Notes: generated by a model from the sequence alone, not told the origin. DNA of 64,000 nucleotides from Diphasiastrum complanatum (GCA_029204225.1 CM055109.1:18769283-18833282); one strand, 5' to 3'; positions 46,888 to 59,152 are shown, numbered from the stretch's first letter. A program made the numbers and translations.

Positions 46888-48216
46888 CTTCTACTCTCAT
46901 CATAGCAAATCCATTGGACGAGCACCAAAATACCATTTGACATGAACTTCGACGACGATCTCGACATAGTGGCATCTTCTCAATGTGATTGTACATTTGT
47001 GGGCTTGGAAAACCCATATAGACTAGGGAGCTCGGTTTAGCTAGATAAAGCAGCCCTGATCGAGTACCATGGCACCCAACTATTTTTGTATGAAACGACA
47101 ACCAATCAAAGAGGGTGTCGATTACCTTTAGGACTCCTTCTAGCGAGATCATCTCTGGATGAAAAAAGCACCTAACAATCCTTTGGTGTGGCTCTTGTTG
47201 TTGCTCGGCCTATTTATATTTGTCCCTTGTTTACGCATTGCTTGGGACACCCTCTTTTTTTGTGTTGGCTATGGGACGAGGAGGATAAGTAAGCGGAAAG
47301 ACTCGGAAGTAACATTTGTGTGTGTGGTTCAATGAGATTTTAATTATGGCTCGCCACAAAAAGGGAGGGTGTCGTTAAAAACCCACAAGTACAAACAAGT
47401 CGAGTGCTGAAATTAGCATTTTTATCACTTCATTTATAGATTTTTAGGTATTTCAATTGCTGAAAATTGGTTGGTTCAAGTTGTAAAGAGAAAAGAGTGT
47501 GTCGTAAAGTTGGATAGGTGAGTGAGAGAGCTGAAGAATCCAAGGGGCATAAGGAAAGAAATGGGCCAAATAAAAGTACCGTCATCGCTCTTGTTGTTGC
47601 TCGGTATAAACTACACCTGTGTTCCTTTTCTCACCCACTATGTCGTTCTCAACAACATTATTAGCCTCTACGCGAAGAGCAAACGGTCGTCTCTGCCCAC
47701 CTCGCATAATAATAACAAAAGAAGGGAAAGAGATGAGCTCATTAACCCAGCAGCCTAGCTTAGCGTTGGTATATAATCCAGCACAGCTTGATTTACTTTG
47801 AGCTGTGAGCGCTTTCACTTCTCCTCTGGCGGTCTGGAGTCTGGACTCTGTGGTAGAAAAGGAGCGATAGACAGACAGCCGTAGGCTTTATGACTTCCTC
47901 TTCTATCTTAAATGAAGAAACACAACAGATTCGGTTCCAAGAATGGATGATTCGTGGATGCGGGGAGAGAGAGAGAGCGATTATCACTGATCTGTGCATA
48001 TACGTATAATAAGAAAGGAAAGGTGATTGCTTGCAATGATAGGAGCATTTATGTGATAGATTATGCATCCCATATATATCTTTAGCTACATCCAGATCTC
48101 TAATGCAATTAGTAGTGCTTGCAAGCCATTCTTAACTTCTGTGATTGATTGACTATACATGGAAAGTGAGTGGCCTAAACAGCATAAATGTTTATTCAGC
48201 TTTACTTTTAGTACAT
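46888..48216. other. spacer, possibly copia LTR material, no gene
   Basis: The part next to the primer-binding site should be LTR, but no second copy allows boundaries to be set. Short frames around 47520-48068 on both strands have no recognisable domain. Confidence 0.4.
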
Positions 48217-48248
48217 TATATATATGTTATGCACACACGCATTGCCAA
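48217..48248 (+). promoter_or_regulatory. TATA and CAA elements upstream of tRNA-Thr
   Basis: TATATATAT lies at 48217-48225, about 27-35 bp before the tRNA start, and CAA lies at 48246-48248, 4-6 bp before it. Plant tRNA genes commonly carry both elements at these distances for RNA polymerase III initiation. Confidence 0.6.
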
Positions 48249-48251
48249 CCA

Positions 48252-48325
48252 GCTTTCATAGCTCAGTTGGTTAGAGCACCCGTTTAGTAAGCGGGAGGTC
48301 GTGAGTTCAACTCTCACTGAAAGCA
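48252..48325 (+). tRNA. tRNA-Thr (anticodon AGT)
   Basis: A complete cloverleaf is visible. The acceptor stem GCTTTCA pairs with TGAAAGC. The D arm is GCTC/GAGC with TTGG. The anticodon stem is CCCGT/GCGGG with loop TTAGTAA. The T arm is GTGAG/CTCAC with TTCAACT, and the discriminator is A. The internal A box (TAGCTCAGTTGG) and B box (GAGTTCAACTC) are intact. There is no intron. It reads A34 (to be modified to inosine) and would decode ACU and ACC. Confidence 0.95.
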
Positions 48326-48334
48326 GGAATTGAG

Positions 48335-48416
48335 GTGGACGTGCCGGAGTGGTTATCGGGCATGACTAGAAATCATGTGGGCTCTGCCCGCGCAGGTTCG
48401 AATCCTGCCGTCCACG
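48335..48416 (+). tRNA. tRNA-Ser (anticodon AGA)
   Basis: The acceptor stem GTGGACG pairs with CGTCCAC. The anticodon stem CATGA/TCATG encloses CTAGAAA. A long class II variable arm (TGGGCTCTGCCCG) and a T arm CAGG-TTCGAAT-CCTG are present; the discriminator is G. It starts 9 bp after the end of tRNA-Thr on the same strand. No run of four or more T separates the two genes. The first such run downstream is 48448-48452. Confidence 0.95.
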
Positions 48417-48447
48417 CGTCCTTTATTTCTTTGCTTATTGTGCAAAC

Positions 48448-48452
48448 TTTTT
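48448..48452 (+). terminator. first T-run (T5) after the tRNA pair, candidate Pol III terminator
   Basis: Five T in a row 31 bp past tRNA-Ser; only TTTATTT occurs before it. There is no T4 between the two tRNA genes. Confidence 0.5.
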
Positions 48453-48734
48453 GAGATTTTGCAAATAGAACAAGGGCGTGTGGCATTTTGTTAGGTTGGT
48501 ATTTTATTTTATTTTACATGTGTTAGAGTAAATGTAAATGTGACACAAAAAATGGGGAAAAGCATCTCAGTAAAAAAAATTGCATGTGGGAAATGTGAAT
48601 GTTAGAAGGCGGTGTAAAAGTTATTGTTTGATGCAAGTTAGAAGGCAGGGCAGTTACAAGGTTGTTCTGATCTTTATGTTGAGCTCCATGAGAACCAACA
48701 CCAATTCCAGCAATAGGAACTCTATGAAGGAGAC

Positions 48735-49519
48735 TTACACGATATTGGGTTCACTATATAGGCAATAAATTGGTGAATGGTCACTCCAGTAACAGTGTGT
48801 GACTCCATAAAAGTTTTCGAGTTGTGTGCATTTGTCCATATATGATCTAATTGGCTTCCATACAATGTTGTTGGTGTAGTGATAGTTTGTTGGAAACCAT
48901 GTTTTTGCATGAATGTCGTAAGATGGTTGGCATGGTTGTTGCAAGCAAGCATATTGATATGGAAGTCTCCAAGAATGGTCGTTGGTGTTGGTATGTCTGT
49001 GGATGCATTTTGTAATATATCTTCTATTGTATTCAAGAAACTCATCAGATTTGAATTCGGTTTTCGATACACTGCAAGCACAATCATACTATATGCTTTG
49101 ATAATTTCTGCGACATCTGTATTGTGTATGTCACAACAATGCAATTGCTGGGTACGGTCATAGTATATGGTTGTGCCAGAGAAGCAGTAATTTTGTATGG
49201 CATGGAAATTCCTGGTCAAATATGATGCTTGGTTGTGGTTTCTTGTTTCTTGGAAACACAAGATATTTAAGCTCATCAAATTGTAGTCCGCTAAATTATC
49301 GATTTCATGTTTTTGCAATGAGACAGTGTTTAAAGATTGAATAACAAGGTGTGTAAACTGCTCCATGATAGGAATTTGAATGCGCCAATTTGCATGATTG
49401 CGAAGGCGGTGCATTTCTTTTCTAATACATGGGTCGACTTTCAAATGTTGATTATGGAGCGGGGTGGTTAAATATAAGTTTTTAATTTTTCGTATTCTAG
49501 ATAGCGCTGTATATGTCAA
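48735..49519 (-). pseudogene. Helentron C-terminal EEP endonuclease domain
   Basis: The frame begins at TYTALSRIRKIKNLYL, which is the last helicase motif. The EEP catalytic blocks follow in order: ILCFQETRN (metal-binding Glu), TILGDFHINML (Asp; the Asn of GDFN is changed to His), GSQLDHIWTN, and finally YWSDHSPIYC. The last block is in another phase, so a shift occurs near 48800. EEP domains nick DNA in an AP-endonuclease-like reaction. All four blocks are present but one shift disables the protein. Confidence 0.8.
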
Positions 49520-50738
49520 GCTATTACATGTTCCATCATTAGACCTTGTGCGCGATGTATAGTACGAGCAACAACAAGTTCTATAGGAAATTGGTTTCGT
49601 GTAATGGTATTTAAAAATGAGGATCCTATTTGGAGTTCTTTACTAACTTTGTAAATTGGTGTCCATGTTTTTGGTATATGTTTCATTGTATAGAACTGAG
49701 TATGGGCAAGCCGTGTTTTTTGGCCAACGCGTGAATCGAGAAATTGAATCCAAATAATATCAGTTGCCATTATAGTCGTTTTTGTTTGAAATAGACCATC
49801 AGCACCATTTACAAGACCATCTTCAATATTGATGTTTGAACTACATATTTCAACAAGCATGCCTGTTTCACAACTATAGTTTTCCATAAACCAGCAGTGT
49901 TTCTTGGTTTTTCAGGAATGGATATTGATTTGCTACATGTGCAAGAGCGTGTGTCCTTTGCATGCAGGTAAAAACTAGTGCCCTTTGCTTGCTTAAAAGT
50001 CTGTTCATTGTGTGTTTCCATTTCTTTGTTAGTATGGCACAGGTAAGGAATATTCGGCGTATTCAGAATGGGTTTATAAGATTGTTGGTTAATCCAGTGA
50101 ATGTCTTCGCTAGTTTGAGTGGCTTCTCTTATTCGATTCAATATCCCAATGTATGTGTCATCAGTTTGGCGCATTGTTTGTGTTAATTCATAACAACGCA
50201 ACAATTTATTCCAGTACGATAATTCGAATGCATTGAGAGAGGCATCATCCGATTTAAAAATCCATGCATCTAAAATAGGGCCTGTTTGAAAAAGATCACC
50301 ACAAGTTATTACGTCAAGATCTCCAAAAAAAGAGGTTGGTCTATGTTTTATTGATTGAAGTCGTTGATCGGCAAATTGGAAAATACGACGGCCTATCAAA
50401 GATATTTCATCAAATATGGCAAGCTGTATGTCACGATATTTAGTAGTTAGTTCTTGGAGCTTGTCACCAGACAACGATGTTAAATTTTTGGCATTTATAG
50501 GTATATGCAGCGATGAATGAATGGTAGTGCCACGAATGTTGTATGTGGCTTTACCGATATATGCCATTAACAAAGCCTTCGATAATTCGATATTTGTGGA
50601 ATGGTATCTATAATAATGTCGAAGCAATTCCTGAGCTAAAAGTAGTAATGTGTATGTTTTTCCAGTGCCTGCCCCAAATAAATGAATGTGTTCATTTGGC
50701 TGAAGTCGTTTTAATCGCATAATATAATCAAAGATCAA
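49516..50738 (-). pseudogene. Helentron PIF1-like helicase domain
   Basis: The frame 50738-49809 has the Walker A block FGAGTGKTYTL (about residues 21-31), Walker B AIFDEIS (107-113, Asp110-Glu111), a GDLFQTGPI block and LTQTMRQ. A shift near 49890 leads into 49887-49516, which contains ARTIHRAQGLMMEHV, the helicase motif VI region. A second shift at about 49517 leads into the EEP frame. In intact elements this superfamily 1B 5'-3' helicase unwinds the transposing strand. Confidence 0.85.
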
Positions 50739-51407
50739 TCATTGTGTTTGATTGAGGCTTCTGATGTTTTCGAAGTACGTATTGTTGTCCATAATTGGGT
50801 ATGGAAATTTGCCAATTTCTTGTGAAGGTTGTCTTGAATGAGGTCGGCAAAGGGATGGAAAGTCGAGCTCAACAATATACTCACATTGTTGCTCGTCTCT
50901 AATTGGTAGGCTTTGCATTGAGATTTGCGATGTGGTCCTGGTTGTAGTAGATGTTGTACATGATGTGCAATTAGTAAACATAGCTTGGAAGTTGTAGTTA
51001 AACTTGTTGCTATTTGTTTGAATGGTATTGTAGTGAAAATCGTAGGCGTCTTTATATGTAGAATGTGGGTTAACTATTGTGTTTTCAGATTCATGGAAGG
51101 GCTTGTATAGAAGCAGTTGTTCACAAGAGAAATTGTTTGGGTCTTTATGTCTATTGTAGTGAACAGATCTAATAATTTCTGGTGTTCTACGTTTTGAAAT
51201 TTTTTGACTGGTAATGCAATAACATGATATGTATTCTGCTGAACAGAGGTCGAAATGTGTATTTGGATGAGCGATGTATTTATCAATTTTAGTTTTATGA
51301 TGTATGTCAGTAGAATCTGGTTCAAGTTGTTGTAGGTGAGATTTTCATTTCAAAACAAATGCACGTAGGTGTTCTGGGTTTGTGTTTATGAATGTAAATG
51401 TTTTTGT
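50739..51407 (-). pseudogene. linker between Rep and helicase, degraded
   Basis: Open pieces at 51325-51074 and 50981-50739 in different phases join the Rep domain to the helicase. No named motif is seen; stops and shifts are frequent. Confidence 0.5.
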
Positions 51408-52550
51408 CTAATGATGCAATGTAAGTGATAATACAATGAATGCCGCAAGTTGTGCACTTATTTGTTGTGTGTTTAACAAGGTATTACTCATGGTCTTTAA
51501 CCTTGTTATGGTATCGTAATGATTTTCTATACATGTTTGAAATACATGTTTTAATGATTTGGAAATTGTATCGTCATTTTTCGTGAGGTATGATGTACAG
51601 TAACTTGCTGCTGCGTAAGGATCTAAAATGAATTGAATGTCCATATTTGCATGCCACAATGCACTTATTTGAGGATTAAAAGCATTCGTGTAAATGTCAT
51701 TAGGGCTGCGCTGCAGGAAGACGGTAGGTTTTTTCAAAGTACTTTGTAGAGAGCAAATGTAATCTTGTGTTGTTAGTTGTAAGGAGTTAAACCATGTCTG
51801 GAATGTTTGGGGTTCCGATAAATTGATTTCGAAGAGTTTTTCTTCAATGCGTTTGTGTAACGTTTTGTAGTAGTGTTGTTGAGAGGAACTACAATTTTGT
51901 AACGGCGTTAAAATCATGGTCTTAGACATTGGTAGTCACGGATAATGAAATCTGCAGCTGTTTGGGGCGTGTTTTTTGTAACAAGTGTGTTTGTGTTTGT
52001 GGGTTTGAATGTCTCTTATAATAGAAGGCAATATAGTGTGGTCACATGATATGTGTGTGTCTATGAATTTCGTCACTTCATCTGCGCATGTGCTACTATA
52101 TGTTGGTGAATTTCCTATCCACAATACACCATGGTCATGTTGGCTGCCACGATGCTAGAATTCAGTAACAAAAAAGTAATCATTGATTTTACCAAGTATG
52201 TTATTGTTTTTTGATATCACTGTTTTTAAAGCATTTAGTTTTATGTTGTAGTGTCTTGTGCACGTGCTTGGATCTGCACGGACCAAGGCTTGCAAGTATG
52301 CGTTCTGGTTTTGGTAATTTTTTCCTTGTACAATATTTGAATTAAGGGCCTTCGAGCATTCAATTAGAGGTTCCCATTTCGTCTCTGCACAAGAGAGTGT
52401 CAAGAAAAAGGTTGGTGGACCTAATTGTCGCATCATAGCAAAAACATTTTTCTGTAGGTCATGTTTGTAATCTGGAGAGGTGCGGACATGTTCAAAATCT
52501 TTATAACCAATATTTGAATGTAGTAATTGTTCTATGCTTGAATCTTGCAT
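51408..52550 (-). pseudogene. Helentron Rep (HUH endonuclease) domain
   Basis: A single phase carries MMRQLGPPTFFLTLSCAETK (about 52475-52415). A TAG at about 52154-52152 follows, then HRGSQHDHGVLW with the HUH histidines (H-D-H). Next comes HTCYKK..CRFHYP, a TGA at 51938-51936, and at the end AASYCTSYLTKND with the Tyr pair of the nicking site. Both stops look like C-to-T changes (CAG to TAG and CGA to TGA). Rep nicks and rejoins the element ends during rolling-circle transposition. Confidence 0.85.
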
Positions 52551-52738
52551 TACATCAGATGCAGTTAACGTTCGGTGTTGCGAGGTACCTTCTCGTAGAT
52601 GGATCCATATTGAATTTCGTACTTGGTGAATTGTGATTTTTAGCGCTTTGAAAAATAAGTTTGTGGTATGCTGAACAAATGTGTGTTTGTAATGTTGTAA
52701 TTTCCATTTGGCTATGGTTTGGTATCTGTAAGTAGCAT

Positions 52739-53420
52739 TTATTGGTGCTTGTCTTGGGTGTCCAAATAGAGAGTTGGGAAATTTAGCTCTTCCGCATTTG
52801 TATCTTGGAATAGGCTAATAGGATTGTGCCCTTCACAAGGTGCAATAGCCTTGTATGTAGTTTCGTAATCAATGATGTGTTCTGTACAGTGAAATGGATG
52901 CACGACTGTGTCAATTTCAATAATATCTTCAACATTTGTATCAGGTCTAGGCAATATGGATTTTATCATGTTTGGTTGAGTACATGGGTCTAGATACGTA
53001 ATTTGGTGGTGCAATATCCAGGTCGGGTCAACTCGGACATTTATGGCAGCATATAATGGCGTTTGGCACAAATGTAACAAGGCAGTCATTACACGCAGAG
53101 GACGAATTTGTCCAATCATAAAATTCGATTTATATTCGAGTTTTTTTTTTAAAGCTATTGTAAGAGATGCCTCTCCATCTATAAAGCGCGGTAGCACAGT
53201 TTGAATTTTTTCGAGATCTGCAACGACATTGACAATACTTCCTGTCACACCTACCTGTGTGCCGTATGTCAAATCTTTTACCTGTAGGAAAGCAATTCTA
53301 GGTGCAACTAAACTTTCTTCTAGTTTGTTGAGATTTTTTATGGAGGGAACTTCACAAGTAGTCGATATATGATTTGGACACATTAGTTTTGGAATTCTAT
53401 CAGAATGTATACTTTCTAAC
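52739..53420 (-). pseudogene. Helentron N-terminal (DUF6570-like) domain
   Basis: It reads DRIPKLMCPN just before the Met at 53383, then LEESLVAPRIAFLQVKDL, VTGSIVNVVADL, VLPRFIDGEA and FMIGQIRPLRVMTALLHL. This is the conserved region found upstream of Rep in Helentron proteins. A TAG upstream of LESIHSDRIPKL closes the frame at about 53434. The expected extreme N-terminus is missing or lies in another phase. Confidence 0.75.
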
Positions 53421-53434
53421 TATTTCTAGATGTG

Positions 53435-55859
53435 CAACCAAATTTGGCTAAGATCTTGTTCTTCCACCAAATGTATTTTGGATTTGTATGTTACTTCTGT
53501 AACTTATATGAAGCAAAACAAAACCATTTTCAAGCGCCTAAATAACCGAACAATAGAGCACCGATCCATAACTTATTTTGTGCCCATTTATGAGGTGGTT
53601 CTGTGCCCAATTATTTGATTGATTTATAGTGCAGGTGGTTGCGCTTTTGAAAGTGTTTCTATAAGTTCCACTACTACTATTTTTTCGGCGTTGTTTTGTT
53701 GATTCTATGTGGTAATTTCCAACATGGTTTGTGAATGATTTTTTTGCCCATTTGCTTGGCCATAAGGTTACCTACAATTTAATTATCTTTGACGATAGAT
53801 CTCCATTAGAAACCATCGATGTTTTGGATTTGTTTCATCGCATGAAACTAAAATTTTAATGTTTATATTGATATGGGATTCCGTATGATGATCCATAGCA
53901 TAAGATAGCAAAAATTACTTGATAGTTTTTGCTTTAGATGGTTGATAGTCGATTTCTAGGACAAGTACATTCAAAAAGAGTTCGTTTATGGCATACGCGT
54001 TTACGGTTTGCCATTTCTTCATTTGAAATTTTCTTTGTATGAATCGTTACTCTATTAACCTGTGATTTTGCTTTGTGGCACTAATACTAGACATGTGTGC
54101 TACTTATTCATATGCAACTATTTATAGTTTTAAAGATCATTTTGATATGGAAAACTCCTGCACTTTCATTTCATTCCATTTATGCTTTTTTATGGTTTTA
54201 AACCTGATATGTTTTACGAATGGGACAATAAAAACAAACAAGGTGATGAAACATGGTACAACATATTCCTATGGTACTTTTTTGACATTCATATTTATAT
54301 GGTACTTCCAAAAATGGTAAGTCTCCTTTTTGGTTTTAACAATAAACATATTCATGCTTCAAAGAAACATGCCTTCGATTAATTTCTTCATATGCAAAGG
54401 GGCTAAGAGGACAAAAAACCAACAAGAAGATGTGGTTGAAAGTATGAGATATTAATGTGTTGGACAATGTCCTTTGTCAATGACAAGTGTGTATAGCTAA
54501 TCAATGTATTTGGAGAACTTGTGGTCTAAATGCATTTTTTTTGTATTTGCATTCTTTAGGCACATGTTGGCCCAAAAAAATTACACAAACTCGCAAGTTA
54601 CTCAAAATTCTCATCTTTAGTAAGGCTCATTGTTCCAATTAGATTTCTAGAACATTAAAATTAACCTAGTGGCCCAAATATTTTTGGATCACTCAACTTT
54701 TAGCCTTTTTGAAATGTACTTTAGTGGTTCAAATGACATGTAGGTAGACATTGGGAAAATTATTCCAATGCTAGCCTATAAACACGTCCCAAGGGATAAA
54801 ATAACTATTGTCCAACGCCTCCCAAGTATGTATTTTTTAATTGCTCACTTACGTTGTTATCATCATCAATGTTCAGATCTGAGATAAGGCTATATTTAAT
54901 TCCTCATTCAAGCATTTGTATTTAAAATGCAAGGAATACCACTGTTCCCATCCTATACATCTGGGTTGGGAATTGGTTGGTTATCTTGGAATCGAAACTT
55001 TCTATGGTCCCATGTGCAAGCACCCCTTAGAAACCAAGATGCATTTTTTTCATCTTGGATACGTGATATGGTACCATTACTTTATATTAGAAACTCCAAC
55101 ATTGCATTATTCCAACTTTTCATATTTTTTGAAAGGCCTTTACACGGAAAATAATCGATGCCTCAAGGCTCGTGACACTATCACATATTCAAACAGAGAG
55201 AAAGCTTAGAAAAACAAGAAAAGTAACAAAAAATGTCACACAGGTGATTACTGCCTAAAAGTGAGCCAACCCTAAAAGTGAGCCAACCCATTAAAGCTGA
55301 TTCATAAAAGATGCAATCTTTCTGTCCTTTGATACTAGACTTTTCTTTCGACTCCTTGAAGTTGGAGCATTGCTTCTTTGACGGAGTTATTTTTTGAATC
55401 AGCTCTGTAAGTAGACGCATTTAAAAGAATAAACTAAAAAGTTTGTTTACTGTCAAATTTCGTGTGTCTAAAAATTCACAGTTGTCCTTTCATCACAGAT
55501 GTCTGTAAAGAAAATCTGGCAGCAGATATGGTTACCTACACTGAGTATGCTTCTTGGTTTCCAAAGGGAGGCTCGAACCTAAGACCAAAGAAACTTTGGA
55601 TACCTACACTGAGTATGGAACATCTACCATTGAAAACAGGACAAAGTGATCTATATATTGTCTTCAATATGCTAAAATGCTTATTTTGGAGATCTCTTAG
55701 GGCGATTCGCCGATATACAAACTGTCTTCACATATGATTGAGTCGCTCAAATGACAGGGCATTGTTCAATAGTGACCATCATGTAACACATTCATGATCA
55801 ATTTGGTTCCTGGAAGGAATGAACAAATCACTATAAAGGTATTCATAATCTTCAAAACC
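53435..55859. other. spacer between Helentron and ARPC3, no gene recognised
   Basis: AT-rich with only short unassigned frames. A small tandem duplication, TAAAAGTGAGCCAACCC twice, lies at about 55256-55289. The part next to 55860 should be ARPC3 3' UTR. Confidence 0.5.
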
Positions 55860-57635
55860 TTAGAATGGCAACATAATATTCATGAACTTCTTTTTTGCAA
55901 AAGCAAGCCACCACTTGTTTGGAGTTCCATTAGGTCGATATACGCGTCCCATGAGTCTTCCACTAGTCTCCTCTCGAACCTGCTTAAGATAGTTTCTAAA
56001 CAAATCTGACAAAGCAAGGAGCATATCTCGTTAGTCAAGCTTGAAGAAAACATGATACGATAACAAAAAGAACGACAATGGAAGGCAATTTTTCAAAACC
56101 ACAAAATTCATGCATGTAACCAATTGAGTGTGTGTCAAAAAAACTGACTCGAAAAAGCTACAAAGAAATGAACACGAATTAAAGTAGATCTAGCAAGTGC
56201 CAAAGAACTCACCTGCTTCCTTTTTACTTTGCGGGAGTGAAAACAAACCACCGAGAGGGAATCCGGGCTCTCCTGGAATAGGAAACTTTTCCAAACCCAA
56301 GCTTATGATCACCTTGATACCCTCGGCCTCTATTTTGCAAGCCTCTATTCGCTTCAATGCCATATTGATGTAAAGGGTCAAGTAAATCAAGAGCTTATCT
56401 GCTGCACTTCTAACCTCAAACTTTCTGAATAAGACGTTGGCTCTGAAGAAGTTGATCGCCTCGTCGATTATGTCGATCTGACCTTCAAAGAGGGAAAAGT
56501 AGCCTTTAGCGTAAAGATACGGATGTGACTTACTTGTTGCCGAATTCCAATCATAAAATCAAAATCCACATCTCAATTACCAATGATTGGAAACTAGGTT
56601 TTTAGACAAGTCAAGAAGATAAATAGCATCTATCACTAGTGAAAACCGCTTCTGCAATCCCGGACATATCCTTTCTGATGAAACTACATAAGAATATCAT
56701 TCGGTTATCCCTCGCGTTAGCTGACTTGCGTAAGAGCGGTTGCTGCTTGCTCAAAGACACAAATTTGAAACCCGTCCGCTGCTAAAACCAGATGGATACC
56801 TAAGAACCTGCTTGGCTTGGCTTTGGATGCACAGTGAATATGTAGTGTGTATCTTGCGCATATTCATGCCAGTGCAATACCACTGAAAAAAGATACTACA
56901 TAATATTCCTCCCTCTGTTGTAACGACAAAAATATAAGGGCATATATAACAACATCTCTATGCCGGAACCTGCCATGATGTTACTTAGCAGCTCATAGAT
57001 TACTTACGGTAACAAATCGTTACTAGAAGTTTAGATCCTCAGAGAAGGACTTTCATCCTTGCAGTCATGTACTTAACATAATCTGAAACTTGCAATATAA
57101 CGATTAGGTATTTTCAATCAATCAAGATGGTAGCGAAAACCTTCTGCCAAGTGGAATACCTGCATTGGCTTGTGGAGCAGGTCCTCTGATGTGACTTCGC
57201 AAGGGAAGTATAGGGCATCCACATGCTTCTGTGCTGCAATCCTCGTCTTTGAATGACGAATGGTAAACCTGACACAGAAGGCGCATATGTTACGTTGAAG
57301 ACAATCACCATAATTAACCTTTGCCGATATTGCCCTGAGACGCACTTTTCTTACAGTTAGCTCATTCCAAATCGGATCAATCACGTAGCAGAATTTTCGT
57401 AACTATAATCATCCGACAGACACACAGCACGCACGCCCTTGCTGATTAACAACTGAAGCTCTTAAAGAACGATTGGGCATCTCATTCTCAATCTGCGGTT
57501 GCTTTTGCTCTCATCATAGATCCTAACTCAGATCTAGCCTCAGTCGAAAACAAAACTTCAAAAGCCGAACACAAAGAAACACCATCTCCCAACAACAAGT
57601 GCAAATATCACGCTCCAAATCTTATACCATACCAT
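55860..57635 (-). CDS. ARPC3: ARPC3, actin-related protein 2/3 complex subunit 3
   Basis: Coding exons on the - strand are 57635-57633 (ATG only), 57268-57160, 56482-56213 and 56005-55860. All introns (364, 677 and 207 bp) are GT-AG and phases join. The product is 175 residues, the usual length (about 174-178). Family landmarks are VYHSSF at the N-terminus, ACGCPILPLRSHIRGPAP, DIIDEAINFFRANVLFRKFE, DKLLIYLTLYINMALKRIEA, GLEKFPIPGEPGFPL, LFRNYLKQVREETSGRL and PNGTPNKWWLAFAKKKFMN, then TAA at 55862-55860. ARPC3 is a structural subunit of the seven-protein Arp2/3 complex, which nucleates branched actin under SCAR/WAVE control, in plants mainly for cell shape and tip growth. No damage was seen. 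The ATG is chosen because it ends an exon directly at a GTATGG donor and yields the conserved MVYHSSF start. Confidence 0.93.
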
Positions 57636-59152
57636 ATCGAACCACAAATTCGCCTTCGATCCAACCTTTTTCGATGGATTCTGCTTCTGTTATTCTCTTA
57701 CAGCGAAAGATCGTCGCTGCAAAGAAAATAAAACTGAAGCGATAGCTTAAGGAACACAGTTAAACCCTCTCTCCTCAAGAGAGCTTAGCTTAATTAAGCC
57801 AAACTCTTTACTTAATTAACAACTAATACTTTTTGGTATTATGCAAGGCAAAGTGTACAACACAAAGGGCACCTTGTCGAGCTTAAATTTTTTTGCGAAG
57901 CCGAATTGGGCATAATGTCCTTTGCCTCGCACATTCCATCCCGTAGTTGGTACCTTAATTTTTTTTGACATGTACATTATAAAGTGTAATAAGCAATTTG
58001 ACTCTGATTGACCACTCCGAAAGAGCCACCTGGCAGTTGTACGGACACACACGGGTAAAAAAGGTAGCACCTACGTATGAAAAAAAGTAGATATATATTC
58101 TGCTTTTTTATATGTTTGAAAAAAAGGCATACTGGTCACAAGGTATTCATTACGAAATGATAAGACACCCTTAACCCTTAACCTCATGGCCAATGCCCAT
58201 GAAAGTTCCATCCGATTAGTCTTGGGTCTTGTGAATAATTGGGTTGAGCTGGTTTCGCCTAAAATCTCGCACATTTTAGTACTTTCGCAAAAAAAATATA
58301 AACATTTTTAGTGGGTTAAAGGAAGAAATTTACAGTGCACTATACCATAGTAGTCTTCTGAGAAATTTTGAACATCTTTAGCTAATTAAGGGAAGGTTAT
58401 GACATCATCTTTGTGATGATGATGTTAACACACTTCAAAATCACCACCTTATTGTAACCAAATCACCTTTACACCACAAAAAAGAGTGATTAATATTGCT
58501 ATGGTAAACAAATTATTAATAGAAACTCAAAAAAATATGATTTTTTAATGAAAAATTCATGTTCCAGCATGTATCGCTTGCACATGTGGACAATACGGTC
58601 CAAGGTGACATGGCACACATCTTATTGGCCTCACCTTCTTTTTTATTGTGCTTTATGATGGTCAATTTGGTGCTCTTTAGCCAAAGTTATCATTGTCGGA
58701 AGTTTGGCAATGTTTAGTGTAAAATCTACAATTTTTTGAAGAGGTTTTGATTGCATGACTGAGATGAATAGTAGGTTGTTTTTTCTCAGTTGAATAGTCA
58801 TATTTTGCATCACTCTGAATCTTTTAAAGTCATGTAACAATTACTTACAAAAGTTTGAGCAATGTTAATCCTTGTCTCAGAATGTTTCCATAGTATAATT
58901 GTGACGGTTGCAATTTAATGTATGCAGATATTATATCCTTGTCCGCCTATTGACTACAGTTCATAATGCAGAATGTACTGATCAGATTAGTCTATTCTTG
59001 TAAACACTCACTTAGTGTTAAACACTCGTTTACAAGAGCTGATTAGACGATAAACTCTGTTACCTTGTATATATATATACACAAAGTAGGATCCGAACTT
59101 AGTAAGCTTAGTAGGCAATCAATCGTAACAAATTATCTGAATCATTAGAATC

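Larger units (their letters stand above)
48722..53420 (-). mobile_element. Helentron (Helitron2-type) rolling-circle transposon, broken coding core
   Basis: On the - strand the domains run in Helentron order: DUF6570-like N-terminus, Helitron-like Rep (HUH), PIF1-type helicase, and a C-terminal endonuclease/exonuclease/phosphatase (EEP) domain. Canonical plant Helitrons lack the last domain. The reading frame is broken by a few stops and shifts, so the element is inactive. Terminal sequences were not identified; the 5' end should lie right of 53420 and the 3' end left of 48722. The tRNA pair lies about 300 bp beyond the 3' end of the coding part. Confidence 0.85.

Noticed and set aside
55560-55632. 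GGTTCGAGCCT on the - strand, resembling a tRNA B box
   Set aside because: No A box, acceptor stem or anticodon arm can be folded around it.
57816-58070. 84-residue - strand frame upstream of ARPC3
   Set aside because: No recognisable domain, AT-rich context and no splice link to ARPC3; treated as chance.
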